A stretch of 62,476 nucleotides of DNA from Pseudoxanthomonas jiangsuensis (GTDB lineage Bacteria > Pseudomonadota > Gammaproteobacteria > Xanthomonadales > Xanthomonadaceae). The stretch spans positions 1 to 62,476 of the forward strand of contig NZ_PDWL01000023.1 in assembly GCF_010093185.1 (NCBI RefSeq), given 5' to 3'. Positions 18,647 to 27,042 of this stretch are shown one piece after another (within the stretch, counting starts at the first letter, position 1; the number at the start of each line of letters is the position of its first letter). The notes under the pieces are model-generated. The model was given only the letters and a program-made list of their open reading frames with translations, did no database searches and was not told the DNA's origin. The position numbers and the translations under genes are program-made.

Positions 18647-20173
18647 TCAAGTCGCGATTTCGATGATGTCCGGGTTCCGGGACGCATATTCCATGGCATA
18701 GGCCAGTTCACCCGCGGTGTCGGCGTGCAACTGAAGCAGCGGCTGTCCGATGCCGACGTCAGCTCCCAGCATGACCTCCATGGTGACGCCGGCGGCCTTG
18801 GCCTCGGGCGCACCGGCCAACTTAGCGAGCTGGGCAATCTTGCGGTTGTTGATCTGGACGATCCTCCCAGCACGCGCCGCAGTCAGGGGCCGGATGTGCA
18901 AGGCCCTGGGCGGCTCGCGCATGCCGCCCTGCGCCTGGCAGATCCGCTGGAACTTCGTCCAGGCCTGACCGTCAGCCAAGGTGGCCAAGGCCAGCGCATA
19001 GCCTGCTCCTGGCTCTGCCGCGCCGCCGATTTCGAGCGCGGCGCCGGCGAGCACTGCGGCCCGGTGCCGCAGATCGCCGGGCGCATCGGGTTTGTTCTGA
19101 AGGACGGCGAGAATATCGTGCGCTTCGAGGGCGGGGCCGATCCCTCGGCCCACCGGCTGGCTGCCGTCGGTGCGGATGCACGTCGCGGCCAACCCGAAGT
19201 GCGCGGCGACCGCGATCAGGCGGTCGCCCAGCCGATCTGCGGCTTCCTCCGTGCGGACCTTGGCGGTCGGCCCGACCGGGATATCGAGCACGACGTGATT
19301 GGAGCCCGCCGCGATCTTCTTGGACAGCACGGAGGCGATCAATTGCCCCTCGGTGTCCACGTCCAGTTCCCGTTCCACGCGAACGAAGATGTCGTCGGCG
19401 GGACTGAGATGCACAGCACCGCCCCAGGCGATGCAGCCGCCTTCCTGATCCACGACGCGCCGCATGGTGGCCAGGTCAAGATCCACAGGCGCCAATGTTT
19501 CCATGGTGTCGGCGGTGCCCGCCGGCGACGTGATCGCGCGCGATGAGGTCTTGGGCATCACCAGGCCGTGGGCTGCCACGATGGCGACGACGATCGGCGT
19601 GGTCCGGTTGCCTGGCAGTCCGCCGATGCAGTGCTTGTCCACCACCACCGGAGCGTTCCACGTCAGGCGCTCCCCGGCATCGATCATCGCGGCGGTCAGA
19701 TCGACCGTTTCCTGTTCGTCCAGCGGCAGGGCCGCACTGGCCGTCAGGAACGCGGCTAGATGCACGTCCGTGTAGCGTCCCGCCGTCACGTCCGCGACGA
19801 CGGCTTGCAGCGCGGCCGCATCGAGCCGATGGCCATAGATCCGCCGTCGAACGCTGGCCAAGGAGTCCAGGGCGGGGGCATGGGAGACCTCAATGGGGGC
19901 GCCCTCGGCGACGCCCAGTCGTTCCCAGGCGGATTCGGAGAGTGCGGCTTCGCCTGGCGCAACCAGATCGCCATCGGCCTGATAGAGCACTGCCTGCACC
20001 TGTCGCCCACCGGCCGAAAGCAACACCTGCGATCGTGAGGCGAGTCCCTCGGCGCGGCACACGTGGCAATCCGTGCGCATGACCGCAATCGACTGGTGTT
20101 GGGCATAAAGCCCCAGGCGCCGAGCGCGTAGCGTCGGCGGCGAATCGGCCACCTGGGCATCACGCGCGTTCAT
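18647..20173 (-). CDS. AMP/thymidine phosphorylase family protein, archaeal-type length
   Basis: A 508-residue nucleoside or nucleotide phosphorylase. The ATG at 20173 overlaps the previous gene's stop (ATGA); longer upstream reading is out of character. The N-terminal extra domain (about 100 residues) and the glycine loop KHCIGGLPGNRTTP followed by MPKTSSRAITSPAGTADTME match the long AMP phosphorylases of archaea, not the ~440-residue bacterial thymidine phosphorylases. AMP phosphorylase converts AMP and phosphate to adenine and ribose-1,5-bisphosphate (family knowledge). Next to a PRPP-synthetase homologue this suggests ribose-phosphate salvage, under copper control here. The exact substrate cannot be read off. 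Confidence 0.83.
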   Translation of the reverse strand: MNARDAQVADSPPTLRARRLGLYAQHQSIAVMRTDCHVCRAEGLASRSQVLLSAGGRQVQAVLYQADGDLVAPGEAALSESAWERLGVAEGAPIEVSHAPALDSLASVRRRIYGHRLDAAALQAVVADVTAGRYTDVHLAAFLTASAALPLDEQETVDLTAAMIDAGERLTWNAPVVVDKHCIGGLPGNRTTPIVVAIVAAHGLVMPKTSSRAITSPAGTADTMETLAPVDLDLATMRRVVDQEGGCIAWGGAVHLSPADDIFVRVERELDVDTEGQLIASVLSKKIAAGSNHVVLDIPVGPTAKVRTEEAADRLGDRLIAVAAHFGLAATCIRTDGSQPVGRGIGPALEAHDILAVLQNKPDAPGDLRHRAAVLAGAALEIGGAAEPGAGYALALATLADGQAWTKFQRICQAQGGMREPPRALHIRPLTAARAGRIVQINNRKIAQLAKLAGAPEAKAAGVTMEVMLGADVGIGQPLLQLHADTAGELAYAMEYASRNPDIIEIAT

Positions 20174-21525
20174 AGTTCGAACACCTGCCCGAAGCGCGGC
20201 ACCGAGACAGGCCAGCCGTTCTCCTTGTCGATGCGTACGCGCAGTGCCTCGGAGGCCTCCGGTTCGCCATGCACGACGAAGATCCGCGAAGGCGCGTGCC
20301 GAAAACCGGAGAGCCAGCGCATCAGCTCGTTGGCATCGGCGTGCGCGGACAATTCCGGCAGGTTGGCGACCTGCGCATTGACCGGCACCCATTGACCGTG
20401 AATCCTGATTTCGCGTGTGCCTTGCAGCATCGCCTGGCCGCGCGTTCCTGCGGCCTGGTAGCCGGAGAACAGGATCGTGTTCTCGCGCTTGGGCGCGAAC
20501 GCCGCGAGGTGGTGCAGCACGCGGCCGCCGGTCGCCATGCCGCTGGCCGAGATGACGACCTTGGGGAATCGGCTGGCGGTGATCTGCTTGGATTCCTCGA
20601 CCTCGCGGGTATACGTGGCGATCCCGCAGGCGGCATGACAGATCTCGGCGGGCAGGCGGTGGTCGGCGAGGTGATCGCAGAGCAGCTCGCTGGCGTTGAT
20701 CGCCATCGGACTGTCCAGATAGATGGGCACCGAACCCAGGCGCCCGGCCTGGCGCAGCTTCCAGAGGTAATAGAGCAGCAATTGTGCGCGGCCCACCGCG
20801 AACGCGGGAATGACAACCGTGCCGCCGCGGCCGACCGTTGTCTCGATGACGGCCCCGAGTGCTTCGGCGGCATCGCTCGGGGCATGGGTCCGGTTGCCGT
20901 AGGTGGACTCGATCACCACATAATCGGCTTCGGTCACGGGCTGCGGATCGAACAGCATCGGGTCGTCGTAGCGGCCGAGGTCACCCGAGAACACGATGCG
21001 CTTGCCGCCCCAGTCGATCTCCGCCGTAGCGGCACCCAGGATATGCCCGGCGTAGCGGAACGTCAGCGTCGCACCGTCGGGAAGCGGGGCCGGCTTGCCG
21101 AACGGCACATTGGAGAACTGCTTGAGCGCGCGCTCGGCATCCTGCACGGTATACAGCGGCAGGGCGGGCTTGTGCTTGCTGAAACCCTTGCGATTGGCGT
21201 ACTCGGCATCCTTTTCCTGCAGATGGCCGCTGTCCTTGAGGATCAATTCGGCCACGTCGCGGGTTGCGGCGGTGGCGTAGATGCGTCCGCGAAAGCCATC
21301 GCGCACGAGTCTTGGCAGATAACCGGAGTGGTCGAGATGCGCATGCGTCAACACCACCGCGTCGAGTTCCTTCGGCGCGATCGGCAACGGCTCCCAGTTC
21401 AGCTCGCGCAGATTCTTTAGGCCTTGGAACAGGCCACAGTCGACCAGGATGTGTTTCCCGTTGTGGCTCAGCAGGTGCTTGGAGCCGGTGACGGTGCCAG
21501 CACCGCCGAACGAGGTGAGCTTCAA
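20170..21525 (-). CDS. MBL-fold / beta-CASP metallohydrolase, RNA-nuclease-like
   Basis: A 451-residue metallo-beta-lactamase-fold enzyme with HAHLDH at residues 61-66, GDLGRYDDPM, a beta-CASP insert (VIESTYGNRTH, SGMATGGRVLHHL) and a C-terminal motif with LSAHADANELMRWL. This layout is shared with CPSF-73/Ysh1-like and bacterial YbcI/RNase J-related nucleases acting on RNA. It starts 11 bp after the PRPP-synthetase gene and overlaps the phosphorylase start. In the operon it could degrade RNA to feed nucleotides to the phosphorylase; that is inference. Confidence 0.85.
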   Translation of the reverse strand: MKLTSFGGAGTVTGSKHLLSHNGKHILVDCGLFQGLKNLRELNWEPLPIAPKELDAVVLTHAHLDHSGYLPRLVRDGFRGRIYATAATRDVAELILKDSGHLQEKDAEYANRKGFSKHKPALPLYTVQDAERALKQFSNVPFGKPAPLPDGATLTFRYAGHILGAATAEIDWGGKRIVFSGDLGRYDDPMLFDPQPVTEADYVVIESTYGNRTHAPSDAAEALGAVIETTVGRGGTVVIPAFAVGRAQLLLYYLWKLRQAGRLGSVPIYLDSPMAINASELLCDHLADHRLPAEICHAACGIATYTREVEESKQITASRFPKVVISASGMATGGRVLHHLAAFAPKRENTILFSGYQAAGTRGQAMLQGTREIRIHGQWVPVNAQVANLPELSAHADANELMRWLSGFRHAPSRIFVVHGEPEASEALRVRIDKENGWPVSVPRFGQVFEL

Positions 21526-21536
21526 GAGAGGAATCC

Positions 21537-22538
21537 TCAGAGTGTGGAAGTCGCGGTGACGGAGTCGGCACCCGTCGTCGGGTCGATGTCATCGAGAGGT
21601 TCGGGTGGACGGCGATGGCGCACGAGGCTGGTCGCTGCCTCCGTGTCGGTGGCAAGGGCCTGTGCGATCAGCGGGGCCAGTGCAATCGCATTGCTCTGAT
21701 GACGCACGGCATCGGTGGAGACGATGCGGCTGCATAGCTGCGCGAGTTGTGGATAGGCATCCTCGGCGAAGATGGCATGCACCACAGCGACCACGGGCAG
21801 CGCGAAGCCTTGCTGAGGCAGCTGCCGCGCGGCCTCGATCAGCGTGCGTCCGGAGGACGCAATGTCATCGACCAGCACGGGCTGGCGATCGCGCCAAGCG
21901 GACAGGTCGGACAATGCGACCTCGACATTGCGGTCGCCGTGGCGGATCTTGCGCAGGACTGCATGGGGTGCGCCGATGCGCTGGGCGATGGCCGCCACCC
22001 ACTGCTCACTTTCCTCGTCCGGACCGATCACCAACGGCCTTTTCACCTCGCCGGTGATCCAGTCGGCCAGCAGCGGAGCGGCATGAAGGGTGTCGGCGGG
22101 CACGGTGTAGAGCGCCGACAGCGCCGGGTAACGGTGCAGATGGGGATCGACCGTTACCAGGCGGTCGAAGCTCGACGACACGAGACGGGCAAAGCTCCGG
22201 GAGGTGATCGCTTCTCCGGGGTGGAAGCGGCGATCCTGCCGCATGTAGGCCAGGTAAGGTGCGACCAGGATCACGTCGCGGGCACCGAGGTCGCGGGCGG
22301 CGTCGGCGGCGAAGACAAGCGACAGGAAGCCGGGATCGGGCTGGGCCAGGGTCTGCACGAGGACGACCGACTTGTCCGCCACCTCCGCGGCGATGCGCAC
22401 GTAGCTTTCGCCGTCGGGGAATCGCCGGGTTTCCAGCTCTCCCAGCTCCCACCTTCCAGCGACCGCCAACTGGCGGGCGAATGCTTCGTTGCCGGGAAGG
22501 GGAAGGATCACTCGGCTGGAGGAATCTGTCGTAGTCAT
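21537..22538 (-). CDS. Ribose-phosphate pyrophosphokinase (PRPP synthetase) homologue
   Basis: A 333-residue phosphoribosyltransferase-fold protein. It has the FPDGE motif, the flexible loop YMRQDRRFHPGEAITS, DPHLHR in place of the usual DLHA and the PRPP loop VLVDDIASSGRTL. It diverges from housekeeping Prs (no canonical VVSPD and different spacing) and is therefore probably a second, specialised copy. It overlaps the CopB-type ATPase stop by 4 bp. With the AMP phosphorylase it could interconvert PRPP and ribose phosphates; which direction is used is unknown. Confidence 0.85.
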   Translation of the reverse strand: MTTTDSSSRVILPLPGNEAFARQLAVAGRWELGELETRRFPDGESYVRIAAEVADKSVVLVQTLAQPDPGFLSLVFAADAARDLGARDVILVAPYLAYMRQDRRFHPGEAITSRSFARLVSSSFDRLVTVDPHLHRYPALSALYTVPADTLHAAPLLADWITGEVKRPLVIGPDEESEQWVAAIAQRIGAPHAVLRKIRHGDRNVEVALSDLSAWRDRQPVLVDDIASSGRTLIEAARQLPQQGFALPVVAVVHAIFAEDAYPQLAQLCSRIVSTDAVRHQSNAIALAPLIAQALATDTEAATSLVRHRRPPEPLDDIDPTTGADSVTATSTL

Positions 22539-24625
22539 GTTTGTCGCCTGTAGAAACGGAGAAGCTGGGCATTGATGGCGACGATCACCGTGCTGGCCGA
22601 CATGAAGACGGCGGCGATGGCAGGCGTCATCAGGAAGCCCGTACCGAAGGTGATGCCCGCCGCCATGGGCACCGCAATCGTGTTGTAGCCGGTCGCCCAG
22701 ATCAGGTTCTGCACCATCTTGCGGTAAGTGGCGCGAGACAGGCCAAGGATGGCGCCGACATCGCGCGGATCGCTGCGCACGAGCACGACGTCGGCCGACT
22801 CCACGGCGACGTCGGTGCCCGCGCCGATGGCCACGCCCAGGTCGGCCTGGACCAGCGCCGGGGCGTCGTTTACGCCATCGCCCACCATGGCGACCGATAG
22901 CCCGCGGGCCTGAAGCTCCTGGATCTTCTGCGACTTCTGATCCGGGAGCACCTCGGCGAAGTACTCTGAGATCCCAAGTTCCTTGGACACCGATTCGGCC
23001 ACGCCTCGGGCATCACCTGTCAGCATCACCGAGCGAATCCCCAGCCGGGTCAATTCGGCGATGGCATCCCGGGATTCGGACCGAACGATATCGGCAAGCG
23101 CGAACAGTGCGCGCGGCTGACCATCGCGTTCGAGTACGACGACGGTCTTGCCTGCCGATTCGAGCTGTCCCAGCCGCTCGTGGGTAATGGCGTTGCCCTG
23201 GCGGGCCAGATGACCTGGGCTGACGATGCGCACGCGCTCGTCGCCCACGTTGGCTACGATGCCTTCGCCGGTGATGTTGCGCACGTCGCTGGCCTTGGGG
23301 ATGGCGATGTCGCGGCGCTTTGCCTCGGCCACGATGCCATGGGCGATGGGATGTTCCGACTGGCTCTCGGCCGCCGCGGCGAAGGCCAACTCCTGGCGCT
23401 CATCGCCCTCCTGCAGCATCACGATGTCGCTGACCCCGAATCGTCCCTCGGTCAGCGTGCCCGTCTTGTCGAACACGACCGCATCCAGTCGGCGCGCTCG
23501 CTCAAACGCCGCCCTGTCACGGATCAGCAGGCCGTTGCTCGCGCTCAGCGACGTGCTGACCGCGACCACCAGGGGCACAGCCAGTCCGAGCGCGTGCGGG
23601 CAGGCGACGACCATGACGGTGACCATGCGCTCGATGGCGAAGTTGAGCGGCGCGTCGAGCACCAGCCACCAGACCAGCAGCGTGCCGACGCCCACGGCCA
23701 AGGCGATGTAGGTCAGCCAGGCGGCAGCGCGGTTGGCGATGTCCTGCGTGCGCGAGCGGGTCTGCTGCGCCTTCTTGACCAGGTCGATCACCTGCGACAG
23801 ATACGTGGCATCGCCAGTTGCGGTGACGCGTATGATGACGGCGTTCGCGCCGTTGATGGCCCCGCCGATCGCGGTGGCACCGACTCCTTTGGCGACCGGG
23901 CGGGATTCGCCGGTGAGCATGGCTTCGTTGAAGTCCGAGGAGCCCTCGGTGATCTCCCCGTCCACCGGCACCTTGGCGCCGGGACGGACGATCACGCGGT
24001 CGCCTGGCTGTAACGCACTGATCGGCACGTCGTGCAGGCTGCCATCGGCATCGATGCGGGTGGCACTGTCGGGCAACAGCTTGACCAGTTCCTCCAGGGC
24101 ACGCGACGCCCCCATGACCGAGCGCATCTCGACCCAGTGGCCCAGCAGCATGATCGCGATCAGCGTCACCAGTTCCCAGTAGAACTCCTGCCCGGGAAAG
24201 CCGAAGGTCACTGCCACCGAGAAGATGTAGGCGGCCGAAATGGCCAACGCGATCAGCGTCATCATCCCGGGCTGACGCTTGCGCAGTTCGGAGACGACGC
24301 CGACCAGGAAGGGCCAGCCGCCGTAGAGATAGGCGACGGTCGACAGGGCGAACAGGAGGTAACGATCGCCTGTGAATGCCAACGCCTCGCCCAGGCCGAG
24401 CGCGTGCTGGATCATGGGCGACAGCGCGAGGACAAACGGGGTCAGCAGCAGCGTGACCCAGAAGCGTCTGCGGAAGTCGGCGACCATGGCGCCATGGTCA
24501 TGGCCGGCATGGCCTGCGTGACTCGAACCGGCGGCGCTTACGACGGCGCCGGTGCCGGGTGGAGACGCATGGACGTGTGCGCCGTGATCGTGCTGGTGGT
24601 GTGCGTGCGGGTCATGGTGACTCAT
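22535..24625 (-). CDS. copB: Copper-translocating P1B-3-type ATPase (CopB-type)
   Basis: A 696-residue heavy-metal P-type ATPase. The N-terminus is a His-rich tail (HHDPHAHHQHDHGAHVH, then HAGHAGHDHGAM) instead of HMA domains. The membrane motif is CPH (VACPHALGLAVPLV), the hallmark of the CopB/P1B-3 subgroup that moves Cu(II), Cu(I) or Ag(I). Phosphorylation site [16 protein letters not shown] and GDGVNDAPA are all present. It is third in the operon beginning at 25522, with ATGA overlaps on both sides. It differs from the CPC-type CopA at 8914, so the island encodes both classes. Confidence 0.92.
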   Translation of the reverse strand: MSHHDPHAHHQHDHGAHVHASPPGTGAVVSAAGSSHAGHAGHDHGAMVADFRRRFWVTLLLTPFVLALSPMIQHALGLGEALAFTGDRYLLFALSTVAYLYGGWPFLVGVVSELRKRQPGMMTLIALAISAAYIFSVAVTFGFPGQEFYWELVTLIAIMLLGHWVEMRSVMGASRALEELVKLLPDSATRIDADGSLHDVPISALQPGDRVIVRPGAKVPVDGEITEGSSDFNEAMLTGESRPVAKGVGATAIGGAINGANAVIIRVTATGDATYLSQVIDLVKKAQQTRSRTQDIANRAAAWLTYIALAVGVGTLLVWWLVLDAPLNFAIERMVTVMVVACPHALGLAVPLVVAVSTSLSASNGLLIRDRAAFERARRLDAVVFDKTGTLTEGRFGVSDIVMLQEGDERQELAFAAAAESQSEHPIAHGIVAEAKRRDIAIPKASDVRNITGEGIVANVGDERVRIVSPGHLARQGNAITHERLGQLESAGKTVVVLERDGQPRALFALADIVRSESRDAIAELTRLGIRSVMLTGDARGVAESVSKELGISEYFAEVLPDQKSQKIQELQARGLSVAMVGDGVNDAPALVQADLGVAIGAGTDVAVESADVVLVRSDPRDVGAILGLSRATYRKMVQNLIWATGYNTIAVPMAAGITFGTGFLMTPAIAAVFMSASTVIVAINAQLLRFYRRQT

Positions 24626-25287
24626 TCGATCTGGCCTTCTTTATTGTTGAACAAGCGCCCAAGCCGCGGCACGAATGCAGGCACGTCGCTCGCGTAGCGT
24701 CGATACTGATCCCCGAACGTCGCTTCGACCTCGCGCTCCTCCCGCTTGGCGAGCCGCCAGTACATGACCAGCAGAATCGGCAGCATCACGCCCGTCACGA
24801 GTGTGGGCCATTGCAGGAAGAATCCGATCAGCACCAGGATGAAGCCCACGTACTGCGGATGCCGCACATGGGCGTACGGCCCGGTGGTGGCAAGCGATCC
24901 GGCGCGTTGAGCCTCGTGCAACACCCGCCAGCCCGCGGCGATCAGCCAGAACCCGCTGCCGATCAGCACGTAACTGGCCAGGTGGAACGGATTGAGATGA
25001 GGATCTCCCGACCAACCGAAGAGTGCGGGCCAGATGTGGCCGGCGTCGTGGGACAGCGGGTCCAGTCCCGGGAAACGATTGCCCACCCAACCCGCCAACA
25101 GGTAGAGCGTCAGCGGAAAGCCGTACATTTCCACGAACAGGGCGACGATGAAGGCGGAAAACGCGCCCAGCGAGCGCCAGTCGCGCGCCGTCGTCGGCTT
25201 GAAGAAGCTCAGGGCGAACAGAATGAAGATGCCGGCGTTCACCAGCGCCAGAAACCAGAGGCCGTAGGCGGGCGGGTTACCGGTCAT
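24622..25287 (-). CDS. Isoprenylcysteine carboxyl-methyltransferase-like membrane protein
   Basis: A 221-residue membrane protein with about five spans. The C-terminal half carries the ICMT/NnrU-like signature: TTGPYAHVRHPQYVGFILVLIGF then LAKREEREVEATFGDQYRRYA. These proteins bind S-adenosylmethionine (family knowledge). The ATG at 25287 has GGAGGAGG 9 bp upstream and overlaps the DUF2933 gene by 11 bp. Such genes recur beside bacterial copper ATPases, but their substrate is unknown. Confidence 0.82.
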   Translation of the reverse strand: MTGNPPAYGLWFLALVNAGIFILFALSFFKPTTARDWRSLGAFSAFIVALFVEMYGFPLTLYLLAGWVGNRFPGLDPLSHDAGHIWPALFGWSGDPHLNPFHLASYVLIGSGFWLIAAGWRVLHEAQRAGSLATTGPYAHVRHPQYVGFILVLIGFFLQWPTLVTGVMLPILLVMYWRLAKREEREVEATFGDQYRRYASDVPAFVPRLGRLFNNKEGQIE

Positions 25288-25522
25288 CGCGGTCGCCCTC
25301 CTCCCGATGCGTCTGGTGGCCACCGTGACCGCCGTGACCGCGGTGCAGGAAGAAGTGCATGCCGATGCAGATCACCAGGGGCAGCAAGAGGGGGAGCGCA
25401 CCGAGTACGTGCGCCCGATGCTCCAGCCACAGGAAGAGTCCCGCGATAGAGAGAAAGACGCACACGGTCAGGACGGCGGGGCTGCGCCAACCGCCTCGCT
25501 TCCGATCAGGAATTTCGCTCAT
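25277..25522 (-). CDS. DUF2933 small membrane protein, first gene of the CopB operon
   Basis: An 81-residue protein with a cytoplasmic start, two hydrophobic spans (about residues 16-33 and 40-58) and a His/Gly tail (MHFFLHRGHGGHGGHQTH), the layout of DUF2933 proteins found in copper and mercury resistance operons. The tail could bind metal. The promoter is the minus-strand copper box at 25582-25636, about 50 bp upstream. Confidence 0.8.
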   Translation of the reverse strand: MSEIPDRKRGGWRSPAVLTVCVFLSIAGLFLWLEHRAHVLGALPLLLPLVICIGMHFFLHRGHGGHGGHQTHREEGDRDDR

Positions 25523-25581
25523 CTCGATGCTCCAGGGCGCCAGTTAAGAATGGACGGGACAATTGGCGACGATGCCTCCTG

Positions 25582-25636
25582 AGCGTAGAAAGGCGTCGCT
25601 GTCGGGTCAGTTACGCGTTGATTACATTCATGTAAT
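25582..25636 (-). promoter_or_regulatory. Copper-type box and promoter, copy C-reverse (CopB/nucleotide operon)
   Basis: Minus-strand reading of a perfect palindrome: ATTAC, 6 bp, GTAAT (25621-25636), 6 bp, a diverged half-site GTAACT (25609-25614), 21 bp, TACGCT as -10 (25582-25587). The spacing equals the other copies even though the third half-site differs, so one palindrome appears to serve two divergent promoters. Confidence 0.65.
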
Positions 25637-25675
25637 CACCACGTCATCGTTGTGGCAGATGGCGTCTTGCAGTGT
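25621..25675 (+). promoter_or_regulatory. Copper-type box and promoter, copy C-forward
   Basis: ATTAC (25621-25625), 6 bp, GTAAT (25632-25636), 6 bp, GTCATC (25643-25648), 21 bp, CAGTGT (25670-25675) as a weak -10. It faces the membrane-protein gene at 25742. Confidence 0.65.
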
Positions 25676-25741
25676 CAGTAGCAGCCTGGCTTGCCGACCT
25701 GGTCGGGTCGGCGCTCGAAGCGGTCGTGGAGATTGGACGCG

Positions 25742-26176
25742 ATGAAGCAGCACATTGTCGATCGGAGGGACGCGCTGAGCGGCATCCTGCTCCTGGTGCT
25801 CGGCCTCCTCACCATGGGGACTGCGGTGTTCTTCCTAGTGTTGCGCCCCGCGCTTCTGCCCGAGGATATCCGGCACACCGGTATCGACCCAGGCACGTTG
25901 CCCCCGGCGTTCCTGGAATGGCTCGGCACCGTGTTCCGCACCTGGGGTGGTTTCATTGCCGGATTTGGCGTCCTGCTGCTGGGGATTGGAGGCTTCCTGC
26001 TCTCCGGCCGGGCGCGATGCCTGTACTGGGCCACGGCCATCGGTGCCGTCGTCGCGTTTGGGCGCTTCCTGTTCAGCAACATCCTCCTGGATTCGGATTT
26101 CCTCTGGTTCATTTCGGCCCTGTTCGCGCTGGCCGCCGCAACCGCGATCAGCCTGCTGCTGAGGCGCGGACGCTGA
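25742..26176 (+). CDS. Four-span membrane protein of the copper regulon, function unknown
   Basis: A 144-residue protein with four hydrophobic segments (about 12-34, 58-78, 88-107, 116-138) and a short periplasmic loop (LLPEDIRHTGIDPGTLPPAFLEW). The start at 25742 is the first ATG after box C-forward, about 60 nt past the inferred transcription start. I do not recognise a family and see no metal-binding motif. It stands alone between the divergent CopB operon and copRS, and each of its neighbours has its own copper box. Confidence 0.65.
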   Translation: MKQHIVDRRDALSGILLLVLGLLTMGTAVFFLVLRPALLPEDIRHTGIDPGTLPPAFLEWLGTVFRTWGGFIAGFGVLLLGIGGFLLSGRARCLYWATAIGAVVAFGRFLFSNILLDSDFLWFISALFALAAATAISLLLRRGR

Positions 26177-26234
26177 CACGATCGTTTGGCATTCACTCGT
26201 TCAACGCCGCTCCGGCCCAAATGGTGACGAAATG

Positions 26235-26289
26235 ATTACTGATATGTAATCTTTGCGTCATCCTTATGGCAGCTTCGCCTCGGTAGATT
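26235..26289 (+). promoter_or_regulatory. Copper-type box and promoter, copy D (copRS)
   Basis: ATTAC (26235-26239), 6 bp, GTAAT (26246-26250), 6 bp, GTCATC (26257-26262), 21 bp, TAGATT as -10 (26284-26289). It precedes the response regulator gene by about 65 nt of leader, so copRS is probably autoregulated. Confidence 0.75.
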
Positions 26290-26361
26290 CCAGTGACCCA
26301 TCATGATCCATCCGTCGTGGCGGGAGCCGGAAGCACGAACGAGTGCGGGCATAGGGCTGAC

Positions 26362-27042
26362 ATGAAACTTCTGGTTGTCGAAGACGAGCACAAGACGGCG
26401 GACTACGTCCGTCAAGGGCTGATGGAGGCCGGGTTCGTCGTCGACTTGGCGCGCGATGGGCCCGACGGCCTGCACATGGCCACGACCGAGCATTACGACC
26501 TGATCGTGCTCGACGTCATGTTGCCGGGCATGGATGGGCGGAAAATCCTGCAAACCATCCGGGCGGCAGGCAACCAGGTGCCGGTGCTGTTCCTGACCGC
26601 TCGCAGCAGCGTCGACGATCGCGTCCAGGGATTGGAGTTGGGCGCCGACGACTACTTGGTCAAGCCGTTCGTGTTCTCGGAACTGCTCGCGCGCGTCCGG
26701 ACGTTGTTGCGCAGAGGGGGTTCGCCTATTCCGCACGATCGCATCCAGATTGCGGATCTGGAGTTGGATCTGGCGCGCCGTCGTGCCACGAGGGCCGGGC
26801 AGCGTATCAACCTGACCAGCAAGGAGTTCGCCTTGCTCGAACTGCTGGCGCGTCGCCAAGGCGAGGTGCTGCCGCGTTCGCTGATCGCCTCGCAGGTCTG
26901 GGACATGAATTTCGACAGCGACACCAACGTCATCGACGTCGCGATCCGGCGGCTGCGCGCCAAGATCGACGACAGCTTCGAGCCCAAGCTCATCCAGACC
27001 GTACGTGGCATGGGCTACACGTTGGACCTGCCGGATGCCTGA
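26362..27042 (+). CDS. copR: Copper response regulator CopR/CusR (OmpR family)
   Basis: A 226-residue response regulator with an N-terminal receiver domain (phospho-acceptor Asp51 in [10 protein letters not shown]; conserved acidic ED at 7-8; KPF near 101-103) and a C-terminal OmpR/PhoB winged helix ([23 protein letters not shown], then [13 protein letters not shown]). The longer in-frame start at 26293 would lie upstream of the inferred transcript, so 26362 is used. It overlaps copS by 8 bp. The sequence resembles the heavy-metal group (CopR, CusR, CzcR, IrlR); assignment to copper rests on the six shared boxes and the surrounding genes. Confidence 0.9.
   Translation: MKLLVVEDEHKTADYVRQGLMEAGFVVDLARDGPDGLHMATTEHYDLIVLDVMLPGMDGRKILQTIRAAGNQVPVLFLTARSSVDDRVQGLELGADDYLVKPFVFSELLARVRTLLRRGGSPIPHDRIQIADLELDLARRRATRAGQRINLTSKEFALLELLARRQGEVLPRSLIASQVWDMNFDSDTNVIDVAIRRLRAKIDDSFEPKLIQTVRGMGYTLDLPDA

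Noticed and set aside
26221..26290. A divergent promoter on the minus strand from copper box D
   Set aside because: The reverse reading has a plausible half-site (GTCACC) but no acceptable -10 (AACGAG), and no minus-strand gene lies downstream.
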